Shown in pieces: positions 54,424 through 62,162 of a DNA stretch of 64,000 nt (position 1 is its first letter; each line of letters begins with the position of its first letter). Under the pieces are notes generated by a model. It was not told the DNA's origin and made no database searches. It saw nothing but the letters and a program-made list of their open reading frames with translations. This stretch comes from M3 sp045133615 (GTDB lineage: Bacteria > Bacteroidota > Bacteroidia > Bacteroidales > Muribaculaceae): assembly GCA_045133615.1 (NCBI GenBank), contig JBGUUQ010000148.1:1-64000 (forward strand). Reading direction: 5' to 3'. The translations under genes and the position numbers were made by a program.

Positions 54424-55908
54424 ATGCCCCTTACAAAAGACGAAATACGGTCGCTGTTGAGCGACATAGAGAATGAACGTGTTGAGCGTACACTTTCCAC
54501 CGACAATACAAAGAAAATGTCGGAGGCGATATGTTCATTCGCCAACGATATACGGAATACGAATATGCCGGGATATTTTATCATCGGTGCTGATGATAAC
54601 GGCAATCTTGACGGGCAAAAATTCTCGGATGAACAGCTTCGGGCATATGCCGGATTAAGGAACAGTGGTACGATTCTGCCGCCTCCGGCAATGATGGTCT
54701 ATAAGGAATCATTTGATGACGGTGAGGTTGCCATAATAGAGGTTCAGCCAAGCGAGGATACTCCTGTGCGCTACAAGGGCGTGATCTGGATTCGTATCGG
54801 CGCACGTAAGGCGGAAGCAAATACCGAAGAAGAACGGATTTTGACCGAGAAAGGGCAAGCGCATAGTTCATCTTTTGATGGACACCCATGCAGGGAGGCT
54901 ACTATTGACAATTTAGATACCGACCTATTCAAAAACGAATATTTGACGAAAGCTGTTGCACCACAGACGCTTGCAAAAGACAAACGGACTACGGTTCAAC
55001 AAATGGCATCATTGCGGCTGTTTGACACCCGCTATAATTGCCCGACCTACGCAGGATTATTGCTTCTCGGCATTGACCCGCAATATTTTATACCCGGGGC
55101 CTATATCCAATATGTGAAATTCGCAGGGAAGACCCGCGCAACTAAAGTGTTGAAAGAAAACCGTTTCAAAGGTAATCTTATTTCGATGCTCAAGGAATTG
55201 GAATATTTCATCAAATATTCCATTGAATACAAACGTCCTGAATTTGTCAGTGTTTTGCGTGAAGAACCTCGTATCAACTACCCGTGGGAGGCAATTCGAG
55301 AACTGGCAATGAACGCCGTGATGCACCGGGCATATAACGGCAATAACTCCCCGATAAAGTTTTACGAATACAGCGACCGCATTGAGATAGACAATCCCGG
55401 AAATCTGTATGGTAAAGTGAATCTTGAAAATTTTCCCAATGAAACGGATTACCGAAATCCCAATATTGCGGAAATCATGCTCAATCTTGGTTATGTCAAC
55501 AGATTTGGCAGCGGAGTGAATACCGTTTCAACCTTATTGGAAGAAAACGGAAACCCTCCCGCACAATTCCTATTAAGCGACTATACCACGTTCAAGGTAG
55601 TTGTGGGAAATGCCGATGTCATAGAAAGTGGCACCGATGGCACAGAAAAAACGCCCCGTGTCATAGTAAATGGCACCGATGGAACGAAAAATGGCACCGA
55701 TAGTAGCACCAATGGCACCGATAATATAACAAGAGAGGATGCTATCGTTGAATTGATGAGAAAAAACAAACGAATCAGCGTAAGGGAAATTTCGGATCAG
55801 TTAAATATCCCACGCAGGACGCTATTTAGAATAATAGATTCACTTAAAACAGCGAACCGCATTAAGCGTGTCGGCTCTGAAAAATCAGGAACTTGGGAGG
55901 TCTTATAA
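54424..55908 (+). CDS. AlbA_2 (Schlafen-type)/ATPase-fold/winged-helix protein
   Basis: 494 residues. Domain order: an AlbA_2 (divergent AAA-4, Schlafen-like) N-domain about 1-135 (DIENERVERTLST, ANDIRNTNMPGYFIIGADDNGNLDG, GVIWIRIGARKAEANTEEE); a central region; a GHKL/HATPase-like module about 280-380 with the N box ELAMNAVMHR (Asn297) and a glycine box NRFGSGVNTV; a linker of 7-residue GTDGT-type repeats (about 400-435); and a C-terminal winged HTH (RISVREISDQLNIPRRTLFRIIDSL). Such proteins (COG2865) are annotated as transcriptional regulators or RecG-related, but many sit in defence islands. The neighbour 9 bp downstream has ADP-ribosyltransferase-like motifs, so the two may form a regulator-effector pair. 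Confidence 0.85.
   Translation: MPLTKDEIRSLLSDIENERVERTLSTDNTKKMSEAICSFANDIRNTNMPGYFIIGADDNGNLDGQKFSDEQLRAYAGLRNSGTILPPPAMMVYKESFDDGEVAIIEVQPSEDTPVRYKGVIWIRIGARKAEANTEEERILTEKGQAHSSSFDGHPCREATIDNLDTDLFKNEYLTKAVAPQTLAKDKRTTVQQMASLRLFDTRYNCPTYAGLLLLGIDPQYFIPGAYIQYVKFAGKTRATKVLKENRFKGNLISMLKELEYFIKYSIEYKRPEFVSVLREEPRINYPWEAIRELAMNAVMHRAYNGNNSPIKFYEYSDRIEIDNPGNLYGKVNLENFPNETDYRNPNIAEIMLNLGYVNRFGSGVNTVSTLLEENGNPPAQFLLSDYTTFKVVVGNADVIESGTDGTEKTPRVIVNGTDGTKNGTDSSTNGTDNITREDAIVELMRKNKRISVREISDQLNIPRRTLFRIIDSLKTANRIKRVGSEKSGTWEVL
55630..55722 (+). repeat. 21-bp periodic repeat coding the GTDGT linker
   Basis: GGCACCGAT recurs at 55630, 55672, 55693 and 55714, spacings that are multiples of 21 bp, so each unit adds seven residues in frame. 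It links the ATPase-like module to the winged helix. Confidence 0.8.
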
Positions 55909-55917
55909 AAATTGCAT

Positions 55918-56544
55918 ATGAAAGAGTTAGATTATTTTGTTGAATTCGAGCAGAAATATAGCGCATCTCCAATTCCAGATATGGTCTGGATTGATGGAGA
56001 TGGATTTCAACCGGCTGAAGAACCATTACATTTTTTACGTAAAGGAAGATTTTTACAACTGTCCTCTAAGGCTAAAGAGCTTAATGGCAAATGTGGCTTA
56101 TCAGATGTTGAATGGATGATTCTGCTTTGCTTTATGGCTGACATATCATACAGTTTTAGGGATGATTGTTATTATAACGGAACGCCAAATGTTGTTAAAG
56201 AAATGCAAATTATATTGGATTCCGTCATAAATAAGGCACCTCGGTTCAACGGCGAAAAGTTGTACAGATTTCTGAACTATAATGATAAAGTTGATTTCGA
56301 GATAGGTGATATTTATATGCCTTCACATAGCCTTACTACAACAAATGAGGATTGGGGCAAAGACAGAGATGTTTACGAGATAATCCCATTACATTCACCA
56401 AAAACAAAGGCTCATTCGCTCTTCTGCTTCTATAATCATGGAGAAGAGAACCAAGTGAATTTTGAAAGAGGTGCAAAATTTGTAGTTACAGATATTCAAA
56501 TGATAAGAGAATTCAAACGAATTTACTTATCAGAAATAGAATAA
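55918..56544 (+). CDS. Unknown protein with ADP-ribosyltransferase-like motifs
   Basis: 208 residues from the ATG at 55918 (a TTG six bases earlier is less likely). No signal peptide. The C-terminal half follows the order of R-S-E type ADP-ribosyltransferases: LYR with Arg117, then GDIYMPSHSLTTTNED with the Ser/Thr motif at 138-142, then EENQVNFERGAKFVVTDI at 176-193, which resembles the ExE strand plus 'G.KF.V..I' that closes these folds. The position of the catalytic Glu holds Gln179 (E-N-Q), so NAD chemistry may be lost or altered. The N-terminal half is helical and unrecognised. It starts 9 bp after the AlbA_2 gene and is markedly AT-rich. The fold assignment is by eye and needs structure comparison. 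Confidence 0.45.
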   Translation: MKELDYFVEFEQKYSASPIPDMVWIDGDGFQPAEEPLHFLRKGRFLQLSSKAKELNGKCGLSDVEWMILLCFMADISYSFRDDCYYNGTPNVVKEMQIILDSVINKAPRFNGEKLYRFLNYNDKVDFEIGDIYMPSHSLTTTNEDWGKDRDVYEIIPLHSPKTKAHSLFCFYNHGEENQVNFERGAKFVVTDIQMIREFKRIYLSEIE

Positions 56545-56581
56545 TTGAACAATCTATCACGCTTTATTGTCATAGTTTATT

Positions 56582-57553
56582 ATGGACCATGAACTGAAAG
56601 CACGTTTCGACTTGATACAGGGGTGTTTGGACGCTTGTGCCGAACACTCTTTCAATACACGGGTAAACAATCTTAAAAGCAAACGCAAGTATCTCACCGA
56701 GGAACGCTATCACGCTCTGCATCAATATGAACTGAATGAGGCGCGTTGTAAACTCAATTCGCTGTATTATTCCGTTCCTCTGATTTCAGAGATTGCGGAT
56801 TTGCATGAGCATACCGATTGGCTATGGAACAGCGGTATCTTTGAGTCAATACCGAAAGAGGCGAAACGCAAATGGCTGATATTTCGGTTTAATGATTTCG
56901 ACCATGCACACTATCACAGCAGTTACACGGCATACTCCGATGAACTGCCATATTTCCGTGAAATGGTCAACGCCACCTCATTGGAACGATATATTGGCTA
57001 TCTCGGCAACAACCCGGCAAAGATTGAGGCCACAGAGAAGAAAACCGCCTCATTTCCACAAATTCAGGTCGTGACCGTTCCGGCTCAACAATCCACTTCG
57101 CAAAAAGAAGAAACGGCACCGAAAAAGAAAAATGCAGAAACTCCAACGGTTAAGCCCAAATGTGCAGATACAAAAGACCCGTTTGAATGTCGGCTGAACA
57201 AGCGTCAGATTTCATTATTGGTGGATTGCGCCAACGAGGTAAAGATGTTCAACAATCCGGTATCAGTAGAAGAATTGACCGCAATATTCCGGGGCAAACT
57301 TATAGCCGAACCTTTACGGGTAAGGAACAACCGTGTCCTTGCCTTTTTCTTTGGCAGCCTTGCCGAGCATGGAAAAATAACCGCGCAATGGCAGTCAACC
57401 ATTGCCAACTGCCGCCTGTTTTTCCCGTCGAAAAAGGAAAATTTCATCAATCAATCCGACCTGTCATCGGCATGGAGCTATATCAAGGACTGCGGATATG
57501 ACGGAAAATATGAAACTATCGGAAACTATATAAAACAACTGAAAAAACTTTGA
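56582..57553 (+). CDS. Hypothetical mobile-element protein
   Basis: 323 residues, cytoplasmic. Two parts are separated by a Lys/Thr/Glu-rich linker (about 165-205). The N-part is helical with many aromatic residues (YHALHQYELNEARCKLNSLYYSVPLISEIADLHEHTDWLW). The C-part (about 210-323) is compact and helical: LNKRQISLLVDCANEVKMFN, VRNNRVLAFFFGSLAEHGKI, and an end WSYIKDCGYDGKYETIGNYIKQLKKL. Proteins of this shape sit upstream of the excisionase-type HTH in Bacteroides mobilizable elements, but I cannot name the family with confidence. A role in excision or mobilization control is a guess from position. Confidence 0.55.
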   Translation: MDHELKARFDLIQGCLDACAEHSFNTRVNNLKSKRKYLTEERYHALHQYELNEARCKLNSLYYSVPLISEIADLHEHTDWLWNSGIFESIPKEAKRKWLIFRFNDFDHAHYHSSYTAYSDELPYFREMVNATSLERYIGYLGNNPAKIEATEKKTASFPQIQVVTVPAQQSTSQKEETAPKKKNAETPTVKPKCADTKDPFECRLNKRQISLLVDCANEVKMFNNPVSVEELTAIFRGKLIAEPLRVRNNRVLAFFFGSLAEHGKITAQWQSTIANCRLFFPSKKENFINQSDLSSAWSYIKDCGYDGKYETIGNYIKQLKKL

Positions 57554-57560
57554 GAAAAGA

Positions 57561-57663
57561 TTGAGAGCCATTCTCCGGAGCACCCATTTTATGCAATCGG
57601 CAACAATCTGAAAACAAATCAACTAAAAACAAAATGTTTGAGAATCGGCAAGGCTCTCAAACA
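57561..57663 (+). promoter_or_regulatory. Mutually exclusive hairpins upstream of the excisionase-type HTH
   Basis: TTGAGAGCC at 57561-57569 can pair with GGCTCTCAA at 57652-57660. Alternatively TGTTTGAGA at 57635-57643 pairs with TCTCAAACA at 57655-57663. The two structures share the same 3' arm, as in attenuators. A further hairpin, GGAGGC/GCCTCC, lies at 57727-57742. Purely structural reading. Confidence 0.35.
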
Positions 57664-57767
57664 TGGGTAAATCCTCGTTCAAACCTTTCTGCCATACTTT
57701 TGCCTCCGATTCGAATCACGACCCCCGGAGGCGACGGCCTCCTATTCGTAACCCTTTAATCCCCCAA

Positions 57768-58089
57768 ATGCGAATGGAGATAACAAACAAAGATTTGCTC
57801 ACCCGCATCGAAACACTTGAACGCCTCGTGTTTCTTGCAAAGGAGGTGCTGAGCCTTGAGGAGGCAAGCATTTACCTTGACATTTCCCGTAGCACCCTCT
57901 ACAAGATGACTTCGGCGAAACAAACAGATACCTCACTACAAACCTAACGGCAAAATCATCTATTTCGAGAAAAGCGAACTGAACAGCTGGATGCGTCAGA
58001 ATCCGGTTAAGAGCCTCGCGCAAATCGAAGAAGATGCGGCTACCTATCTGGCGAAACTGGATAAGGCAAAAATCGAGAACAAGAGATAA
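57768..58089 (+). pseudogene. Frameshifted excisionase-type HTH gene
   Basis: The frame from the ATG at 57768 reads EITNKDLLTRIETLERLV, then VLSLEEASIYLDISRSTLYKMTS, a HTH_17/excisionase-like helix-turn-helix. At 57924-57927 four extra bases (ACAG) throw it out of frame, giving a stop at 57945. Downstream in another frame the expected continuation is intact: IPHYKPNGKIIYFEKSELN, then SWMRQNPVKSL and AATYLAKL, to a stop at 58087. Removing the four bases restores one ~105-residue protein typical of Bacteroides elements. A real mutation, an assembly error or a programmed event are all possible; the first is most likely. Loss of this factor would impair excision. Confidence 0.75.
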
Positions 58090-58237
58090 CCCGGTATCGC
58101 CTGTTGAATCGCCATACCGGTTTGATTCATCAGCACCGCAATCAGGCTATGCGATGCGCCATCTGAGATTCAAATTATAATTTCAATCCGTTGTCGGAAA
58201 AATCCGGCAACAAATCAACCCCATTTCCCAAAGTTCA

Positions 58238-58777
58238 ATGAGTTCAAAGAAAACAACCCCAAGCCCGGTTACGCAGTCAAAGGAGCTTACTGCGATAACC
58301 TATGACAACGACTCCTCCGTGAATCCGATTGTCGAAAACAACGGCACACTCAATAATACCGTAAGTGACAGCAATGTCGAAATTCAACCTAATCCGGCTT
58401 TCTCGCCAAATCTGTTCGGTGTAGATAAAGATGATACTGAATCAGCGGATTTAACAACATCTTCTGAAACACCCGTTGAAACGAGTTTAACGGAAATATC
58501 AGGTCAACCTGATTCATTCAACAAACCGAAACAGAACCGCATAAGCGGTAAACAGCGCAAACTCGGTTTGGAAGAATACAAGGCTACATACCTCACACCT
58601 ATAAAGATTATCAAGCGTCATACTGTGGTCATAGAAGATGGCACATGGGAGCAACTTGAACGAATAGCCCGAATCCTCGGCAACCGAGGCGCAAATGTCG
58701 GTTCTATGGTTGAATCAATCTGCCGCCAACATATAGACATTTATAAAGACGATGTTGAGGCATGGCGTAAGCTATGA
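58238..58777 (+). CDS. DUF3408 protein (mobilization-associated)
   Basis: 179 residues. The first ~95 are low-complexity, acidic and polar, and poorly ordered. The C-terminal ~80 match DUF3408: KQRKLGLEEYKATYLTP, a strand HTVVIEDGTW, then LERIARILGNRGANVGSMVESICRQHIDIYKDDVEAWRKL, a ribbon-helix-helix-like end. These proteins lie next to mob or tra genes on Bacteroides elements and probably bind DNA near the origin of transfer. It is followed by the candidate oriT. Confidence 0.8.
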   Translation: MSSKKTTPSPVTQSKELTAITYDNDSSVNPIVENNGTLNNTVSDSNVEIQPNPAFSPNLFGVDKDDTESADLTTSSETPVETSLTEISGQPDSFNKPKQNRISGKQRKLGLEEYKATYLTPIKIIKRHTVVIEDGTWEQLERIARILGNRGANVGSMVESICRQHIDIYKDDVEAWRKL

Positions 58778-58809
58778 CGGTGCAGCGACTATAACGGCTA
58801 AAGCCTTGT

Positions 58810-58916
58810 AATTTCGCGCACCTCGAAATTATCCGCAGGGTTCGGAATGGGAGGGAGCGAGTTTATGTTTCCGTATTACAAGTAATCCGCAAACTACTCG
58901 CCCCCATTCCGCTCCC
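58810..58916 (+). other. Candidate origin of transfer (oriT)
   Basis: The 180-bp gap between DUF3408 and mobC holds an exact hairpin, AATTTCG/CGAAATT (58810-58830, 7-nt loop), and a long imperfect inverted repeat whose arms are 58843-58864 (starts CGGAATGGGAGG) and 58891-58911 (ends CCCCCATTCCG). Inverted repeats immediately upstream of relaxosome genes are the normal place for oriT. The nick site cannot be read from sequence. Confidence 0.55.
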
Positions 58917-58957
58917 GACGGTCACAAAATCATCATTAAACAACCCCCTTCTCAGAT

Positions 58958-59353
58958 ATGAAGAAATCCAATTTTCGCCCTTCAAAAGGGCGCCCCGCAC
59001 TTCCGGCAGATGAACGAAAGTCAATCATCGTGTCTGTGAAATTCGACATAGACAGCTACCGTCAGATGATGGACAAGGCAATCACCGCCGGGCTTAACCG
59101 TTCGAAATACATACGGCAGATCTCCGTCAAAGGCAAGGTGGTTGAACGCCTCTCGCCCCGCGATGTGAAGACAATCCGTGACCTTCAGGGTATAGCCTCC
59201 AACCTCAATCAAATCGCCAAATTTGTCAACGCCATTATAAAGGGCGGAGCAACGGAGGATATGTTCATGCGTACTTGGAAAGAGATTTTGGAGCACAAAG
59301 TGTTCGTTCAAAATCTCATTATGAAATATCGAAACGAGGCTGACAGCGTATGA
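58958..59353 (+). CDS. mobC: MobC-type relaxosome accessory protein
   Basis: 131 residues. The N-terminal part is a ribbon-helix-helix DNA-binding domain (RKSIIVSVKFDIDSYRQMMDKAITAGLNRSKYIRQI). The C-terminal part carries the MobC signature LQGIASNLNQIAKFVNAI. It should bind at oriT and help the relaxase open the DNA. Its stop overlaps the relaxase ATG (ATGATGG), indicating translational coupling. Confidence 0.9.
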   Translation: MKKSNFRPSKGRPALPADERKSIIVSVKFDIDSYRQMMDKAITAGLNRSKYIRQISVKGKVVERLSPRDVKTIRDLQGIASNLNQIAKFVNAIIKGGATEDMFMRTWKEILEHKVFVQNLIMKYRNEADSV

Positions 59354-60543
59354 TGGCGAAGATTGTCAAGGGCAACAGTTTTCGCAACTGCGTCAACTAT
59401 GTGACCCGCGCAAGCAAGGATAATCCGGATGGCACACCCTCTGATGAATGGAAATTAATCGCTTGTTCTGATATATTAGCCGCTGCCGACCGGGATGAAA
59501 TAATCAGAACTTTTGAGGATAATCGCTCCTTGCGACCCGAAATTAAGAAACCCGTAGGCCATTACTCGCTCGATTTCCATGCCAACGACAAGAACAAAAT
59601 AGATGACAAGACGATGGTTGAGATTGCTGATAAATATATGGCGGCAATGGGAATTATCGATACGCCGTACATAATTGTAAGGCATTTTGATAAGGAACAT
59701 CCACACTGCCATATCGTGTTCAGCCGGATAAACGACCATGCCGAAATGATTTCGGACAAGAATGATTTTGCCCGAAACCAGAAAGTCTGCATGGATTTGA
59801 CAAAGGAATATGGACTGTACATTGCCAATGACAAGAGCCATACCAATACACAACGACTGAAAGGCACGGAGAAGATTCGCTACGAGATTTTCAACACCGT
59901 CAATGCCGCATGGCATGATTCAGGCATACATACTTTCGAGCAGTTTGAGGCTAAATTGAAAGCCTCCGGAGTGAGTATTGAATACAAATACCGCCGAGGC
60001 ACAAACGAGATTCAGGGTCTTTCATTCATCCGCAGAGGTAAGCGTTTCCCGGCATCGAAGATTGACCGCCGTTTCAGTTTCGGTAATATCAAGGTTCATC
60101 TTGCAAAGAACAAACCGCTGCATCCGCAATCAAGTTGGATGTATGCCGATGGCTCTATTGTGCCGTTTTATTCATACAAAGGCGTGAAGTTATCCGCATC
60201 GCAAATCCGGGATTACACTTCCGGCAAAACAATCCGCATTGACGGATGTAATGGCGAATGCTCCACCGTATTTGTCAAGTTCAATCCTCACGAACTCAAA
60301 CCGGAGTTGTTTTCGTCAAATCCCGATGCTCAGGCACAGTCGCAAAGATACAACAATTTCGGGCTATATGGGGGAGCATCCCAATCCCCCACCGAAGAAG
60401 GTCCATGCACGGTATCGGGAGGTGACAGCGAAACATGGACAGAATTCCGTCGCCGGTACCCTGATATGCCTATAAAACAAGCCCTTGCCGCCTTCCGAGC
60501 CAAGAAACGAGGCAAGAACATCAACGGAGGCTTCCACATGTGA
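59350..60543 (+). CDS. mobB: MobB-type relaxase / mobilization nuclease
   Basis: 397 residues. Relaxase motifs in order: motif I with Tyr17 in NCVNYVTR, the predicted nicking residue; then GHYSLDFHA; and motif III RHFDKEHPHCHIVFSR, whose H112, H119 and H121 form the metal-binding HUH-type triad. It cleaves one strand at oriT and stays covalently bound to it during transfer. The C-terminal third is basic, then polar and Ser-rich, likely for DNA or coupling-protein contact. Last gene of the mobilization unit; a 15-bp stem terminator follows. Confidence 0.93.
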   Translation: MMAKIVKGNSFRNCVNYVTRASKDNPDGTPSDEWKLIACSDILAAADRDEIIRTFEDNRSLRPEIKKPVGHYSLDFHANDKNKIDDKTMVEIADKYMAAMGIIDTPYIIVRHFDKEHPHCHIVFSRINDHAEMISDKNDFARNQKVCMDLTKEYGLYIANDKSHTNTQRLKGTEKIRYEIFNTVNAAWHDSGIHTFEQFEAKLKASGVSIEYKYRRGTNEIQGLSFIRRGKRFPASKIDRRFSFGNIKVHLAKNKPLHPQSSWMYADGSIVPFYSYKGVKLSASQIRDYTSGKTIRIDGCNGECSTVFVKFNPHELKPELFSSNPDAQAQSQRYNNFGLYGGASQSPTEEGPCTVSGGDSETWTEFRRRYPDMPIKQALAAFRAKKRGKNINGGFHM

Positions 60544-60561
60544 CAGATAATAATCATGATA

Positions 60562-60602
60562 CATTAGGATATTCGGTAGATAACCGTCCGAATATCCTAA
60601 TG
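60562..60602 (+). terminator. Hairpin after the relaxase gene
   Basis: Perfect 15-bp stem CATTAGGATATTCGG/CCGAATATCCTAATG, loop 11 nt, followed by TAATATTTT. Separates the mobilization genes from the restriction locus. Confidence 0.75.
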
Positions 60603-60617
60603 TAATATTTTATCATC

Positions 60618-60664
60618 TCCCAACTTGCAGGAAATATTCCAATTTGGTATATTCTATGTTGGGA
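60618..60664 (+). promoter_or_regulatory. Putative controller operator (C-box-like) upstream of the R-M unit
   Basis: TCCCAAC at 60618-60624 and its exact complement GTTGGGA at 60658-60664 flank a region with AATATTCC/GGTATATT near-symmetry. Symmetric boxes before a small XRE gene followed by endonuclease genes are typical of autoregulated R-M systems. No strict TAnnTTTG is present. Confidence 0.45.
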
Positions 60665-60691
60665 TATTAATTTTAACTTCAAATTTTAGGA

Positions 60692-60961
60692 ATGAAATCC
60701 ATTCACAATAAGGCATATCAAATCTTGTTGCAACTCCTTAGGTTGAAAAGAATCAACCAAGGCGTAACACAAGAACAGCTTGCATCTCGCTTAGGTGTAG
60801 GTCAAGGCATTGTAAGCAAAATTGAAACTCATGAACGTAGATTGGATGTAATTGAACTTCGTGAAATATGTCTCGCTCTTGGAATTTCTTTCCCGGAATT
60901 CGTAACTGAATTTGATAAATATCTAAAAGAGGAAGAAAACAAAGAGCATGAAGAAATTTAA
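60692..60961 (+). CDS. XRE-family controller protein of the R-M system
   Basis: 89 residues, almost only an HTH_3 domain: LLRLKRINQGVTQEQLASRLGVGQGIVSKIETHERRLDVIELREICLALGISFPEF, plus an acidic tail. Size, position and 14-bp overlap with the first endonuclease gene match controller (C) proteins, which delay endonuclease expression until methylation is established. The symmetric operator upstream supports autoregulation. The tail KEEENKEHEEI is encoded in the overlap. Confidence 0.8.
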   Translation: MKSIHNKAYQILLQLLRLKRINQGVTQEQLASRLGVGQGIVSKIETHERRLDVIELREICLALGISFPEFVTEFDKYLKEEENKEHEEI

Positions 60962-61541
60962 AATATCCAATGGCGAGATTGAGCAACTTTCAAACGCCAG
61001 CAAGTATCCTTTCCCCAAGTATGCCACTCAGATTATTAATCTGCTAAACAGCAATGCGCAGGGAACAAGACCTGCAGTAGTAGGTCAGATGTCTGAACTA
61101 ATTCAGGAATTTGACGGCAAAACATTAGAGGAGTGGATAACGTGGTATTCGGAAAGGCAACCGGATGCAGTGAATAAAGCGACTGATAAAATTTTCGCCA
61201 TGTATCAACTCATGAGTGAAGCTTTCGCGCAAATAGATCGCCCCATGATTGAGGCGTGGGTTAAGGATTTGGTTTATAACAAGACTTTCTGTGGTCTTAA
61301 ATTCCAGAGTGCGATACTTGCATTTCTCGCAGATAAATATAATAAAACTTGGCGTCTTGCAAATGTTGAGGAAGAAGCGCAGGGTATAGATGGATTTATT
61401 GGTGAAACTCCGGTACAGATCAAATCATCAACATATAAGTTGGAAGCAAGACTTTCTGAAAATATCGAGACGCCAATCATCTACTATGATAAGAAAAAGA
61501 ATGGTATAAATATCACGTTTGAAGAGAATTATATAATATGA
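60948..61541 (+). CDS. MjaI-family restriction endonuclease, copy 1
   Basis: 197 residues, close to the family's length. Segments typical of the MjaI family are present: PKYATQIINL, NAQGTRPAVVGQMSELI, KTLEEWITWYSERQPDAVNKAT, WVKDLVYNKTFCGLKFQSAIL and RLANVEEEAQGIDGFIGETPVQIKSSTYK. The probable active site is Asp148 with Q157-I-K159, a variant D-x(n)-[E/Q]-x-K. Characterised MjaI is reported to cut at CTAG. The ATG lies inside the controller gene and the stop overlaps the next ATG (ATGA), so C-R1-R2 is one translationally coupled unit. Family call is from pattern memory; specificity cannot be inferred. Confidence 0.8.
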   Translation: MKKFKISNGEIEQLSNASKYPFPKYATQIINLLNSNAQGTRPAVVGQMSELIQEFDGKTLEEWITWYSERQPDAVNKATDKIFAMYQLMSEAFAQIDRPMIEAWVKDLVYNKTFCGLKFQSAILAFLADKYNKTWRLANVEEEAQGIDGFIGETPVQIKSSTYKLEARLSENIETPIIYYDKKKNGINITFEENYII

Positions 61542-62158
61542 AAAAAGCAAAAATCAAGTTTGCTGATGTATCAAAGGAGAATGGCTCTGTAAATCCAGTT
61601 CTGCCTAAATATTCTTCGTCTGTCATCAATCTTGCCAGTGGTTATGCACATGCTACGAGACCTGATAACGTAGGACAAGTTTCTGATGAAATTCAAGAAT
61701 TTTGTATAGATGAGAACTATCCGGGACATACGTTAGAAGACTGGAAAAATTGGCATATCGCAAAACATGAAAATGGAAATGGTATAAATCGAGCAGTTGA
61801 TGAAGCTTGGGAAAAGTATAAAAATATGTTAGCTTCATTACAGTCTGTCACAAAAGAGGATATCAGGCTCTGGATGGAAGACTTTGTTTATGATAAGACA
61901 TATAATGGTCTTATGGTGCAAAGTACAATTATTAAAGCTATTGCTAAAGAATTAAAAGTCAACTACAGACTTGCAAATCCAGAAGAGGAGAAGAAAGGTA
62001 TTGATGGTTTCATCAATGAGAATCCAGTACAAATTAAATCGGAAACATATAAGCAAACTGGCAAGAAACATAACGAGGCAACAACATGTCCAGTTGTTTA
62101 TTATCAAAAGAAAGATAAAAATATTTTATTTGAATATGATGAGAAATGGTTTAGCTAA
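61538..62158 (+). CDS. MjaI-family restriction endonuclease, copy 2
   Basis: 206 residues, a diverged paralogue of copy 1: the same segments occur as PKYSSSVINLASGYAHATRPDNVGQVSDEI, HTLEDWKNWHIAKHENGNGINRAVD, WMEDFVYDKTYNGLMVQSTI and RLANPEEEKKGIDGFINENPVQIKSETYK. The putative active site (Asp156, Q165-I-K167) is kept, so neither copy looks dead. Different residues elsewhere suggest the two contact DNA differently. Tandem non-identical endonuclease genes with two methyltransferases recall heterodimeric enzymes such as BbvCI, each subunit cutting one strand. It ends 4 bp from the facing methyltransferase stop. Confidence 0.78.
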   Translation: MKKAKIKFADVSKENGSVNPVLPKYSSSVINLASGYAHATRPDNVGQVSDEIQEFCIDENYPGHTLEDWKNWHIAKHENGNGINRAVDEAWEKYKNMLASLQSVTKEDIRLWMEDFVYDKTYNGLMVQSTIIKAIAKELKVNYRLANPEEEKKGIDGFINENPVQIKSETYKQTGKKHNEATTCPVVYYQKKDKNILFEYDEKWFS

Positions 62159-62162
62159 TCAT

